Shown one piece after another: positions 6,024-14,865 of a stretch of 64,000 nt of DNA (positions are counted from its first letter, which is position 1; each line of letters starts with the position of its first letter). Source of the stretch: Micromonospora coxensis (GTDB lineage: Bacteria > Actinomycetota > Actinomycetes > Mycobacteriales > Micromonosporaceae). The translations under genes were made by a program, and so were the position numbers. The stretch covers positions 62,001-126,000 of the forward strand of contig NZ_LT607753.1 in assembly GCF_900090295.1 (NCBI RefSeq), given 5' to 3'. Below the pieces are notes generated by a model that saw only the letters and a program-made list of their open reading frames with translations, was not told the DNA's origin and searched no databases.

Positions 6024-7592
6024 ATGACCGACACCACCGGATCCTCCCCACCGTCGCGCAGCGCCGGGCGGGAAGTGCCCGACGTGGCCGGCGCCCGCAC
6101 GCCCCGGGTGGCGATCATCGGCTCCGGGTTCGGCGGGGTGGCGGTCGCCGCCGCGTTGCTGCGGGCCGGCTACGACGACGTCGTGCTGCTGGAGAGGGCC
6201 GACGGGATCGGCGGGGTGTGGCGGGACAACAGCTACCCCGGGTGCGCCTGCGACATCCCCGCGCCGCTGTACTCGTACTCCTTCGCGCTCAACCCGGACT
6301 GGTCGCGGCGCTTCCCGTCGCACGCGGAGATCCTCGGCTACCTGCGCCGCTGCGCCGACGACCTGGGCGTCACCGCACGGGTCCGGCTGCGCACCGAGGT
6401 CACCGACGCCACCTGGGACGAGGCCGGTTCGTGCTGGCGGTTGCGCACCGGCGCCGGCGAGGAGGTCGTCGCCGACGTGCTGATCCCGGCGGTCGGGCAG
6501 CTCTCCCGCCCGGTGGTGCCGGCGCTGCCCGGCGCACACCGCTTCCGGGGCCGGGCCGTGCACACCGCCCGCTGGGACCCGACGGTGCGCGTCGACGGCG
6601 CCCGGGTCGCGGTCGTCGGCACCGGCGCCAGCGCGATCCAACTGGTCCCGGCGATCGCCGGCCGCGCCGCGCACGTCACCGTGTTCCAGCGCACCGCCCC
6701 GTGGACGCTGCCCAAACCGGACCGCCGCTACGGGGCGCTGCGCCGCTCGGCGTACCGGCGGTGGCCGTGGCTGATGCGCCTGCCCCGCGCCGGCGTCTGG
6801 GCGATGACCGTGGTGACCGGGCTCGCCGTCACCGGCAACCGGGCCGCCGGCGCCCTGCTGCGCACCCTGTCGGCCGCCCAGCGCCGCTGGCAGGTGCGCG
6901 ATCCCGACCTGCGCGCCCGGATCACCCCCGACGAGCCGATGGGCTGCAAGCGGGTGCTGTTCACCAGCGACTGGCTGCCCACCCTGGCCCGACCCGACGT
7001 CGACCTGGTCACCGAGAAGATCGTCGAGGTCACCGCGGACGGCGTCCGCACCGCCGACGGCCGCACCCACCCGTGCGACGTGCTGGTCTACGGCACCGGC
7101 TTCGCCGCCACCGACTTCCTCACCCCGATCCGGGTCACCGGACGCGCCGGCCGCCGCCTCGACGAGGTGTGGCGCGACGGCGCGCACGCCTACCTCGGCA
7201 TGGCGGTGCCCGGCTTCCCGAACCTCTTCCTCGTGTACGGCCCCAACACCAACACCGGCAACACCTCGGTGGTCTACTTCCACGAGGCCCAGGCGCGCTA
7301 CATCGCCCAGGCGGTACGCCTGATCGCCGCCGGCGGGCCACCGTTGGACGTACGCGCGGACGTGGCCGCCGCCTACGACGCCGAGCTGCAACGACGGCTC
7401 GCCGGCAGTGTCTGGACCGGGTGCCAGAGCTGGTACCGCACCCCCGGCGGCCGGGTCGTCACCAACTGGCCCGGCCTGGCGGGGGAGTACCGGCGCGCCA
7501 CCGCCCGGTTCCGGCCCGCCGACTACGGCCGGATCAGCCCAGCCGCTGCCGGGCGAGGAACGCCGGCACCACCATCCGCCACGCCTCGGTGA
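6024..7592 (+). CDS. flavin-containing monooxygenase, Baeyer-Villiger type
   Basis: A 522-aa class B flavoprotein monooxygenase. It has an FAD Rossmann motif VAIIGSGFGGVAVAAAL near residue 32, the GIGGVWRDNSYPGCACDIPAPLYSYSF-type block near 63 (quoted in part: GIGGVWRDNSYPGC), the Baeyer-Villiger fingerprint FRGRAVHTARWD (F-x-G-x3-H-x3-W) near 174, and a second Rossmann motif VAVVGTGASAIQ for NADPH. It should insert one oxygen atom into a ketone (ester or lactone formation) or oxidise a soft heteroatom; the ketone substrate is unknown. GGGAG lies nine bases before ATG 6024. It follows the thiolase-like gene on the same strand. The last 59 bases overlap the convergent YjbR gene, and the final residues (PAAAGRGTPAPPSATPR) look non-family, so the natural end may be a recent extension. 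Confidence 0.9.
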   Translation: MTDTTGSSPPSRSAGREVPDVAGARTPRVAIIGSGFGGVAVAAALLRAGYDDVVLLERADGIGGVWRDNSYPGCACDIPAPLYSYSFALNPDWSRRFPSHAEILGYLRRCADDLGVTARVRLRTEVTDATWDEAGSCWRLRTGAGEEVVADVLIPAVGQLSRPVVPALPGAHRFRGRAVHTARWDPTVRVDGARVAVVGTGASAIQLVPAIAGRAAHVTVFQRTAPWTLPKPDRRYGALRRSAYRRWPWLMRLPRAGVWAMTVVTGLAVTGNRAAGALLRTLSAAQRRWQVRDPDLRARITPDEPMGCKRVLFTSDWLPTLARPDVDLVTEKIVEVTADGVRTADGRTHPCDVLVYGTGFAATDFLTPIRVTGRAGRRLDEVWRDGAHAYLGMAVPGFPNLFLVYGPNTNTGNTSVVYFHEAQARYIAQAVRLIAAGGPPLDVRADVAAAYDAELQRRLAGSVWTGCQSWYRTPGGRVVTNWPGLAGEYRRATARFRPADYGRISPAAAGRGTPAPPSATPR

Positions 7593-7872
7593 CCAGTTCG
7601 GTCATCTGCGCCTCGTCGAGCCGCGCGACCCGGCAGCACACCCAGTTGAACCGCAGGTCGGACGCGGGTGGCAGCAGGAACAGCTGCGGATCGGCCGCGA
7701 CGAGACCGGCGCGCTGCTCCTTCGGGAAGGCGAAGCCCATGGTCTGCTCGTCGCGCGAGAACGCCACGTACACCAGCCGGCCGACCCGGAACTTCACCCG
7801 GTCGTGGATCAGGTGCTCGCTGCTGCGGGGCAGCGTCCGGGCCAGGGCACGGACGTCGGCGACGGTGACCAC
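7534..7872 (-). CDS. MmcQ/YjbR-family protein
   Basis: A 112-aa protein of the MmcQ/YjbR (CyaY-like fold) family. It begins VTVADVRALARTLPRSSEH, and contains KFRVGRLVYVAFSRDEQTMGF and the family-typical LRFNWVCCRVARLDEAQMTELVTEAWRM-type end (shown in part: RFNWVCCRVARLD). The fold resembles a nucleic-acid-binding helix-swapped domain, but the function of the family is unsettled. It has no evident link to its neighbours. The 3' end overlaps the monooxygenase gene by 59 bases. GTG 7872 is the first start; other GTG codons lie three and nine bases on. Confidence 0.85.
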   Translation of the reverse strand: MVTVADVRALARTLPRSSEHLIHDRVKFRVGRLVYVAFSRDEQTMGFAFPKEQRAGLVAADPQLFLLPPASDLRFNWVCCRVARLDEAQMTELVTEAWRMVVPAFLARQRLG

Positions 7873-7904
7873 CCCGGCACCCTAGCGCCGACCCCCGACA
7901 CCCC

Positions 7905-7945
7905 GGCCGGCTCGCGGGTCCACCTCCCGGACCCGCGAGCCGGCC
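7905..7945 (-). terminator. Strong hairpin after the DUF5682 gene-end side
   Basis: A perfect 17-bp stem (7905-7921 with 7929-7945) and a seven-base loop, without a T-tract. It lies between the start of the YjbR gene and the 3' end of the five-gene MoxR module, so it probably ends transcription of that module before yjbR. Confidence 0.65.
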
Positions 7946-7957
7946 GACAGTCGTCGG

Positions 7958-10765
7958 CTACCGCCCGACCGCCGCGAACAGCCCCGCCACGGCGTCGACC
8001 GTGCCCGGGTGCGCCGCCAGCAGCCCGGCCACCTCCGACGCACCCGGCGGCACGTCCGCCGGCTGCCAGGCGGCGTCGCAGCCGAACAGCGCCGCCACCG
8101 CGTCCACCGGCTCCGGATGCGCGGCGAGCAGCGCGGCGACCGGCCCCGCCACGACGGCCGGAGCCGCCACCGCCGTCGGCGCCGGCGCGATCCACGGCGG
8201 CACCCAGGCGTCCAGCGCCGGCAGGGTGCCGGGGAAGGTCCGCCCCGCCTCGCGGACCAGCAGCGGCACCAGCTCCGGACCCTGCTCCCGCAGGGTGGTG
8301 ATCAGCGTCGGCAACCAGGGCAGCAGCACCGGGTCGGGCAGCCGGGCGAACGCGGTCGACATCGTCTCCACCACGAACGGCGCCAGCGCCGGCACCGGCT
8401 CCAACGCCTGCACGAACCCGGAGAGGTACTGCGGGAACGCCGGCACCACCAGCGGGTTGCCGAGCAGCTGCGCGCAGCGCTCCCGCAACCCGGCCAGCGA
8501 GAGCAGGCCGAGCTGGTGGCGGGCGGCCCAGAGCAGCGCCACCTTCGCCGGGCTCTCCGGATGCGACTGCGCGACGGCCAGTTCGAGCTGCGAGCGGTCG
8601 CAGCCCAGCGACAACGCCAGCCCCTCCATGCCGAACAGGAACCCCAGCATCGCCCCGACCTGGCGTACGCCGGTCTCCTCGTCCACCACGGCGGTGGGCA
8701 GCAGGGTGCAGTAGTGCGCGTAGCCGGTGGTGACGAACGCCCGGCACCAGGCGGGCAGCGCCCCGGACGCCCGGTGGTGGGCGAGCAGCCGACGGATGCG
8801 GCGCAGCACCTCCGGGGCGTCGTCGACGGTGCGCTCGGCGGCGAGCAGCTCCACCGCCCGGGCACCCAGTTCGTCGACCAGGCGAGGGCTGTCCAGCAGC
8901 CGGATCGCGTCCTCGACCGCCCCGAGGGCGACCGCCGCCGTCGCCCGGGGACCCCGCACCGCCCGGCGCAGCCGCTGCTCCAGCACCTGCTCGACGGTCA
9001 CCCCCTCGTACCCCAGCTCGATCAGGGCACGCTGGTTGCGGCCCAGCGCCAGGTCCCAGCTCTCCTGGATCGACCGGTGCCCCAGCCGGCGCTCGCCCAT
9101 GATGGGACGGACCGCGTCCGGCGGGAGCAGGTGGCGCAGCATCCACAGCAGATCGGAGCAGGGCGCCAGCGCCGGATCGCCGTGCAGGTCCAGCAGCGCC
9201 CGCTGCACGGTCCGCTTCTCCAGGTCCAACCCGAGCGGAGCCAGCCGGTCCAGCACGTCACGGGCCAGCGGCGGCAGGGCGTCGTAGCCGACCTGGCCGA
9301 CCCGGTCGCCGCCGAGCAGGATCTCGCAGAGCCGCCGCACGTCGCGCCGGCCGGGCACCACGTCCTTCTCGATGCAGGTGACGGCCGCGTCGGCGAAGTC
9401 GTACGGGGTGGGCCGGGCCCGGTTGCGCAGCCCGGCCAGCAGGATCGACGTCTCGAACACCGCGATCGCGTCGGCGGTGCTGGCCAGGTAGCCGTTGCGC
9501 CGGGCCAGCCGCACGATGTCGACGCACCAGCCGCGCAGCTCCGCCTCGTCCAGGCCGCCCGGGGTGGGCGGCGCGGCCAGGAACCCGGAGAGCCGGTCGG
9601 TGACCGGGGCGGCCGGGGAGGCGGCCGGCCCGCCCTTGCCGCGCCGGGTCCGCCCACCGCGCTGCCCGTCCAGGCGGAACGGCGCCAGACCGGAGCGGGC
9701 GACCGCCTTCTGCCAGCCCGCCGCGGCGATGGACACCGCGCCGGAGGCGAGCCCGAACTGCGCCTCGATCGCCGAGTGGCTGGACGGGATCAGCCCGTAG
9801 CGCCAGCGGGTGCCGGTACGCGGAGTGATCTCGAAGGGCGGGGCGTCGGCGGCGAGCCCGAACTGCGCGACCCGGCTGGCGGCGTGGAACGCCCCGCAGA
9901 CGTAGAGGCAGTCGGCCGGGTCGGCCCCGGACGCGGCCAGGTGCTGCCGCATCCGCGTCCACATGTACCGCTCCCGGTCCTCGTCGCGGTCGGTCCGCTC
10001 CGACCCGGCCGGGCGCAGCCGCCGGAACAGGCTGCCGATGAGCACCATCACCTGCCGGTAGGTGTCGTGGTCGGCGTCGGCGAGGGGCTGCTCGACGTAC
10101 TGGTCCCACCACTCCGACCAGTGCCGCACCTTGCCGTGGTGCAGCAGGTACGCCTCCAGCTCGGCGAAGCGGGGCCGCAGCTCGCCGATCTCCACCCCGA
10201 CCGCGTCGCCGTGCAGCGCGGCGTCCTCGTCGAGGGTCGCCGGCGGCTCGGTGTCACCGCCGTCGGCCGGACCGTCGTCGCGGGGCGTCCACTGGAAGAC
10301 GTGGTCGGTGGAGCGGTCGACCAGCACCAGCTCGACCCCCGGGGTGTCCAGCGCGTACGCGATCGCCTGGTACTCGGCGGACGCCTCGGTGACCGGCGCG
10401 ACGACGCTGAGCGGACCCCACTCGGCGGGGAAGCCCTCCAGCTCCGAGGCGAACGCCTGCACGGCCACCGGCAGGCGGCAGTTGCGCAGCTCGCCCAAGA
10501 GCGGCTGGAGATCCTCGCAGAGCTCCAGGTAGATCACCTTGGGCTGCTTGGCCCGCAGCCGGCGCACCATCGCCAGCGCGGAGGCCGGCGAGTGGTGGCA
10601 GACCGGGAAGATCTCCAGCGGCTCGCCGAGGGCGCGGTCGACGTCGTCGACCATGCCGGCGAGGATGCCGGCCACCGCGTCGGGAGAGCCGCCGAAGGTG
10701 GCCGCCGCCTCGGCGAGCTGCTCGCGCAGCGCCGCGAACGGGCCGGTGGGGGCGGGCCCGGTCAT
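7958..10765 (-). CDS. DUF5682-family protein of the MoxR/vWA module (YehM-like)
   Basis: A 935-aa soluble protein without signal or membrane segments. The N-terminal third carries the features I associate with DUF5682: PVCHHSPASALAMVRRL near residue 55, VIYLELCEDLQPLL, and a SEYQAIAYALDTPGVELVLVDRSTDH block near 130. The rest is helix-rich and repeat-like (alpha-solenoid appearance) with many Leu/Ala/Arg segments. A short basic linker, GRTRRGKGG, lies near residue 375. It is the last gene of the five-gene operon and its ATG overlaps the ATPase stop by four bases (ATGA). Equivalent genes accompany MoxR-type ATPase, vWA and SWIM genes in enterobacteria (yehL-M-P-Q) and many actinobacteria. The molecular function is unknown; a scaffold or effector controlled by the ATPase is plausible. 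Confidence 0.85.
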   Translation of the reverse strand: MTGPAPTGPFAALREQLAEAAATFGGSPDAVAGILAGMVDDVDRALGEPLEIFPVCHHSPASALAMVRRLRAKQPKVIYLELCEDLQPLLGELRNCRLPVAVQAFASELEGFPAEWGPLSVVAPVTEASAEYQAIAYALDTPGVELVLVDRSTDHVFQWTPRDDGPADGGDTEPPATLDEDAALHGDAVGVEIGELRPRFAELEAYLLHHGKVRHWSEWWDQYVEQPLADADHDTYRQVMVLIGSLFRRLRPAGSERTDRDEDRERYMWTRMRQHLAASGADPADCLYVCGAFHAASRVAQFGLAADAPPFEITPRTGTRWRYGLIPSSHSAIEAQFGLASGAVSIAAAGWQKAVARSGLAPFRLDGQRGGRTRRGKGGPAASPAAPVTDRLSGFLAAPPTPGGLDEAELRGWCVDIVRLARRNGYLASTADAIAVFETSILLAGLRNRARPTPYDFADAAVTCIEKDVVPGRRDVRRLCEILLGGDRVGQVGYDALPPLARDVLDRLAPLGLDLEKRTVQRALLDLHGDPALAPCSDLLWMLRHLLPPDAVRPIMGERRLGHRSIQESWDLALGRNQRALIELGYEGVTVEQVLEQRLRRAVRGPRATAAVALGAVEDAIRLLDSPRLVDELGARAVELLAAERTVDDAPEVLRRIRRLLAHHRASGALPAWCRAFVTTGYAHYCTLLPTAVVDEETGVRQVGAMLGFLFGMEGLALSLGCDRSQLELAVAQSHPESPAKVALLWAARHQLGLLSLAGLRERCAQLLGNPLVVPAFPQYLSGFVQALEPVPALAPFVVETMSTAFARLPDPVLLPWLPTLITTLREQGPELVPLLVREAGRTFPGTLPALDAWVPPWIAPAPTAVAAPAVVAGPVAALLAAHPEPVDAVAALFGCDAAWQPADVPPGASEVAGLLAAHPGTVDAVAGLFAAVGR

Positions 10766-11874
10766 GACAGCGACGCGATCGCCTGGCGGCCGCCGTCGAG
10801 GAAGCCCGCCCAGCCGCCGCCGTCCTGCTTGGCCCGCGGCTCGACCACGCCGTGCAGGTACTTGTTGAGGATCGCCAGGTCCTCCGGGCTGCGCCGGGCC
10901 AGCGACCCCATCAGCGACCCGGCCAGGGTCTCCGGGCGCAGGGTACGGTCGCCGAAGAACTGGCTGTGCAGGATCGCGTCCTCCAGCACGCCGATCTGCT
11001 CGGCGGTCGACAGCGCCGACTCCAGCTTCTCGTCGTCGCTGGTGGCCGACGCGGCGGCGGCCCGCAGGTCGGCGAAGCTCTGCAGCAGGATGTCCAGCAG
11101 CGTCGGCGGCACGTCCAGTTCGATGGCGTGCCGGCGCAGCAGCTCCTCGGTGCGGAACCGGACGATCTCCGCCTCGCTGCGCTTGTTGGTCACCACCGGG
11201 ATGCGGACGAAGTTGAACCGCCGCTTCAGCGCCGACGACAGGTCGTTGACGCCACGGTCGCGGCTGTTGGCGGTGGCGATGACCGAGAACCCGGGCTTGG
11301 CGAACACGATGTTGTCGTCGTTGAGCTCGGGGATGGAGACGTACTTCTCCGACAGGATCGAGATCAGCGCGTCCTGCACGTCGCTGGTGGAGCGGGTCAG
11401 CTCCTCGAAGCGGCCGATGACGCCCTGCTCCATGGCGGTCATGATCGGCGAGGGGATCATCGACTCGCGGGACTGCCCCCGGGCGATGACCATGGAGACG
11501 TTCCAGGAGTACTTGATGTGGTCCTCGGTGGTGCCGGCGGTGCCCTGCACCACCAGCGTGGAGTTGCGGCAGATCGCGGCGGACAGCAGCTCGGCCAGCC
11601 AGCTCTTGCCGGTGCCCGGGTCACCGATGAGCAGCAGGCCCCGGTCGGAGGCGAGCGTGACGATGCTCCGCTCGACGAAGCTGCGGTCGCCGAACCACTT
11701 CTGCGCGATCTCCCGGTCCAGGCCGTCGGCCCGCTCCGAGCCCAGGACGAACAGCCGCACCATGCGCGGGCTCAGCCGCCAGGAGAACGGCTTCGGCCCG
11801 GTGTCGACCGACTCCAGGTAGTCCAGCTCGTCGGCGTACTTGACCTCGGCGGGGGCACGCAACATCTCGGACAT
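10762..11874 (-). CDS. MoxR-type AAA+ ATPase (YehL-like)
   Basis: A 370-aa AAA+ ATPase. Walker A GDPGTGKS is at residues 84-91. The Walker B region reads GVIGRFEELTR, so the usual DE pair is FEE here. Sensor 1 is VIATANSRDRG and an arginine-finger-like ALKRRFNFV follows. The pre-sensor insertions and order fit the MoxR group, and the neighbourhood fits its YehL branch. MoxR ATPases act as chaperone-like remodelers with vWA partners, loading metal or cofactor or changing target conformation. The vWA gene lies 13 bases upstream in the same operon, which supports such a pair. Cytosolic; no membrane segments. The start MSEMLRAPAEVKYADEL follows directly on the short gap after the vWA stop. Confidence 0.9.
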   Translation of the reverse strand: MSEMLRAPAEVKYADELDYLESVDTGPKPFSWRLSPRMVRLFVLGSERADGLDREIAQKWFGDRSFVERSIVTLASDRGLLLIGDPGTGKSWLAELLSAAICRNSTLVVQGTAGTTEDHIKYSWNVSMVIARGQSRESMIPSPIMTAMEQGVIGRFEELTRSTSDVQDALISILSEKYVSIPELNDDNIVFAKPGFSVIATANSRDRGVNDLSSALKRRFNFVRIPVVTNKRSEAEIVRFRTEELLRRHAIELDVPPTLLDILLQSFADLRAAAASATSDDEKLESALSTAEQIGVLEDAILHSQFFGDRTLRPETLAGSLMGSLARRSPEDLAILNKYLHGVVEPRAKQDGGGWAGFLDGGRQAIASLS

Positions 11875-11887
11875 GTGGTGATGACTC

Positions 11888-13468
11888 CTAGGTGAGGAAG
11901 CTCTTGAGCTCGAAGACGAGTTTGCGGATGTGACCGGAGATGACCGGGGTGCCCAGGTCCTTGAAGCGTTGCCGGAACCACGGGTTGACGCTCTGCTGGC
12001 CGGAGCTGTTGACCGAGCCGACCGGGATGAACCGCACCCCGGAGCGGTGCACGGCCTCGATGCCCTCGAACAGGGGCTGGGACCGGTCGAACTCGTAGAA
12101 GTCCGAGATCCACACCATGACGGTGTTCCTCGGCTCGACGATCTTGGGTCGGGCGAGCGCCATCGCCACCGGGCCGTCGTTGCCCCCGCCCAGGTTGGTG
12201 CGCAGCAGCACCTCGAACGGGTCGTGCACCCACGGCGTCAGGTCCAGCGCCCGGGTGTCGTACGCGATGAGGTGCACGTCCACCTTGGGCAGCCCGGCGA
12301 AGATCGACGCGAGGATGGTGCAGTTGACCATCGAGTCGACCATCGAGCCGGACTGGTCCACCACCACGATCAGCCGCGACGGGGTGGTCCTGCGGGCGGT
12401 CTGCCGGTAGTAGAGCCGGTCGACGTAGAGCCGCTCGTCGTCCGGGCTCCAGTTGGTCAGGTTCTGCCAGATGGTGCGGTCCAGGTCGAGGTTGCGGAAC
12501 ACCCGCTTCGGCGGCACCGACCGGTCGATCGTCCCGACGCTGGTCTGCTCGACCTGCGTACGCAGCACCTGGGCGACCTCGTCGACGAAGCGGCGGATCA
12601 GCGCCTTGGCGTTGGCCAGCGCCACCCCGGACAGGTTCGCCTTGTCCCGCAGCAACTGCTCGATCAGCGACATGCTCGGGGTCAGCCGGGCGGCCAGCGC
12701 CGGATCGGCGAGCACCTCGCGCAGGTGCATCCGGCGCACCAGGTCGCCCTCCAGCCCGGCGAGCGTGCCGCCCAGCCCGCCGCTCTGCCGGCGCAGCTCG
12801 CCCGGCGCCGCCCCGCACGCCTGCTCGAACCAGCCGGCGTCGGACTGCCAGCGGGCCAGCTGTCCGGCGCTGACCGGCCCCGCGCCGGTGGCGAAGACGT
12901 TGAGCAGCAGCTTCGACACCAGCGCGGCCCGGCGCACCTCGGCCGCACCCGGCCGGTGCACCTCGGCGACCCCGGCCGTCGCCGGCTCCCGGTCCGCGCC
13001 GCCGGCCGTCGCGGGCTCCGGGTCCGCGCCGCCGGCCGCACCCGGCCGGTCCGCGTCGGCCGTCGCCGGCCCCGGGACGACGCCGGTGGCCCGGTCACCG
13101 GCCGCCGTGGCGCAGCCGCTGTCGACGTCCGACTCCGCCGCCCCGGCGACCGCCGCCGGGGCGGCATCGGCGCCCGCCCCGAGGGCGGACCCGGCGGGCG
13201 TCGCCACCCCGGACGGCGTCTCGTCGGGCGGGGTCAGCAGGCCGCGCAGCTCGTCGGCGAGCGCCGGGAAGCGCTGCACCACGGTGTCCACCGAGACGGC
13301 CGGGTCGAGCAGCGCCGCCGGCAGGCCGAGGTCGTCGACGACGGCCACGCTCGCCGACTCCAGGGTGGGCTGCTCGTCCGGGTCGAACAGCCGGGCCAGC
13401 AGCCGCCAGTACAGCACCTGCCGCCGGTTGGCGTCGGCGAGGTCGTGGGTGGGGATCGGCTCGGTCAT
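11888..13468 (-). CDS. vWA-domain protein of the MoxR module (YehP-like)
   Basis: A 526-aa protein with a C-terminal von Willebrand A domain. The MIDAS motif DQSGS is near residue 371, with the downstream Thr position in LLRTNLGGGND and the Asp in WISDFYEFD, so metal binding looks intact. The N-terminal 85 residues are helical (RRQVLYWRLLARLFDPDEQ). Residues about 90-165 form an Ala/Gly/Pro/Glu linker with imperfect repeats such as ADPEPATAGG and ADREPATAG. A helical middle domain lies between linker and vWA. vWA partners recruit targets to MoxR ATPases. ATG 13468 overlaps the stop of the upstream gene by four bases (ATGA). Frames extending further upstream in this phase are antisense-like and were excluded. 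Confidence 0.88.
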   Translation of the reverse strand: MTEPIPTHDLADANRRQVLYWRLLARLFDPDEQPTLESASVAVVDDLGLPAALLDPAVSVDTVVQRFPALADELRGLLTPPDETPSGVATPAGSALGAGADAAPAAVAGAAESDVDSGCATAAGDRATGVVPGPATADADRPGAAGGADPEPATAGGADREPATAGVAEVHRPGAAEVRRAALVSKLLLNVFATGAGPVSAGQLARWQSDAGWFEQACGAAPGELRRQSGGLGGTLAGLEGDLVRRMHLREVLADPALAARLTPSMSLIEQLLRDKANLSGVALANAKALIRRFVDEVAQVLRTQVEQTSVGTIDRSVPPKRVFRNLDLDRTIWQNLTNWSPDDERLYVDRLYYRQTARRTTPSRLIVVVDQSGSMVDSMVNCTILASIFAGLPKVDVHLIAYDTRALDLTPWVHDPFEVLLRTNLGGGNDGPVAMALARPKIVEPRNTVMVWISDFYEFDRSQPLFEGIEAVHRSGVRFIPVGSVNSSGQQSVNPWFRQRFKDLGTPVISGHIRKLVFELKSFLT

Positions 13469-14865
13469 CGGCGCAGCAACCGTCCCGCGCGCTCGCGCAG
13501 CACGGCCACGGCGTCGCCCGCCCTCGCCTCGGCCTTGGCCACCTTCGGGTCGGTGACGCCGACCGCCCAGTCGCCGGTGTGCGCCTCCACCACCTTGCGC
13601 TTGACGGTCGAGCGGACCGCGAGCGGCTGCACCCGCCACCGGCCGGCGTCCCAGCGGGCCAGGCCGATGCAGGCCGACGAGGTGACGACCAGCTCCGGGG
13701 TGACCGGTCCGCAGGACGGCAGGCGGTCGACCGCCAGGGCGATGCGCTGCCCGTCCAGCTCCAGTTCGGGGCCGCCGTCGGTGTCGTGCACCGTGTACCC
13801 CTCCAGCAGCACCGGCTCGGCGAGCACGGCCGGGTGCCGGTCCAGCGGCGGTGCGGCCGACGCCACGGCGGCGGGCAGCAGCACCCGCGCGGTGGCGAAC
13901 GGGTCGGCCGGTTCGGCCGGGCGTGCCGCCTCGTCGCGCCAGAGCAGGTCCGCGCCGTGCAGCGGCAGGTCGTCGACGGTCACGGCGCGCCGCTGGGCCA
14001 GCGCGTCCAGCAGGACGGGGTGGGCCTGCAGCAGCTGCCACAGCGCCGGACCGGAGATCGTGTCGACCTTCGCGGCGCCCACCGCCGTACGCACCAGCCG
14101 GGGCGCGCTCCCGTCGGCCGGTTCGAGGACCGCGTGCAGCTGGACCTGCACCGCCGTGTCGTGTTCGTGCACGTCCACCCCGAGCGGCAGCAGCCGGCCG
14201 CTGACCCGCTCCACCGTCCCCGGGTCCACCGGCCCGGCCTGGGCCAGCAGCATCCCCCGGCTCCACAGGTCGGCCCAGCGGCGGCTCGGCGGCTGCGGCA
14301 TGGTGGCGACCGGGACGCAGGCCCGCAGCTCGGCGGCCAGGCCGTCGAGCAGGACCGCCAGCCGGCGGGTGCCCGGCGTGGCCAGGGCGGACTCGATCGG
14401 GGCGTCGGCGGCGGCGAGCAACTCGTGGTCGACGCCGCGCCAGCCGGTCACCGCCAGCTCGTGCAGCCAGGCCCGCGCGCCGGCCGGGTCGGGCGGCACC
14501 TCGGTCGGCCCGGCGGTGGTGGCGGGCGTCCACGGCCGGCGCTCGCGTCCGAGCGCGGTGTCGAGCCGGGCCAGCAGGGCGTCGTGGGCGGCGCCGAACA
14601 ACGCCGTGCGCGCCCCGGCGAGCACGGCCAGGTGCTCCTCGGCGACGGAGCCGGCGGTCACCTTGCCCACCGCCTCGGCCACCCGGTCGGCCAGCGGGGT
14701 GGACGCCACCGCCCCGGCGAGGGCGGTCAGCGCGGCCGCGTCGGCCTCGCCGACCCGGGCCAGGCCCCGGATCAGGGCGTCGTCGAATCCGGCGGCGACG
14801 TCGAGCGCGTCGGCCAGCCCGGCCGGGTCGCCGTCGTGCAGCGCGGTGAGGTGGGTGCCCAGCAT
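13465..14865 (-). CDS. unassigned 466-aa protein of the MoxR/SWIM module
   Basis: I do not recognise this protein. The N-terminal half is Ala/Leu/Asp-rich and helical, with HEAT-like spacing. Around residues 110-125 it reads LDTALGRERRPWTPAT. The C-terminal half has more beta character (LDGQRIALAVDRLPSCGPV, ELVVTSSACIGLARWDAGRW), ending in an Arg-rich tail. No signal peptide, membrane segment or catalytic motif is visible. It sits between the SWIM and vWA genes, with a one-base overlap (TGATG) upstream and a four-base overlap downstream, so it is translationally coupled to both and very likely part of the same complex or pathway. A scaffold or substrate-recognition role would be a guess. Confidence 0.8.
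   Translation of the reverse strand: MLGTHLTALHDGDPAGLADALDVAAGFDDALIRGLARVGEADAAALTALAGAVASTPLADRVAEAVGKVTAGSVAEEHLAVLAGARTALFGAAHDALLARLDTALGRERRPWTPATTAGPTEVPPDPAGARAWLHELAVTGWRGVDHELLAAADAPIESALATPGTRRLAVLLDGLAAELRACVPVATMPQPPSRRWADLWSRGMLLAQAGPVDPGTVERVSGRLLPLGVDVHEHDTAVQVQLHAVLEPADGSAPRLVRTAVGAAKVDTISGPALWQLLQAHPVLLDALAQRRAVTVDDLPLHGADLLWRDEAARPAEPADPFATARVLLPAAVASAAPPLDRHPAVLAEPVLLEGYTVHDTDGGPELELDGQRIALAVDRLPSCGPVTPELVVTSSACIGLARWDAGRWRVQPLAVRSTVKRKVVEAHTGDWAVGVTDPKVAKAEARAGDAVAVLRERAGRLLRR

Noticed and set aside
8009..11821. A 1270-codon plus-strand frame over the DUF5682 and ATPase genes.
   Set aside because: Repetitive Arg/Gln/Pro/Gly composition, no ribosome site; the minus strand holds the Walker A and other motifs.
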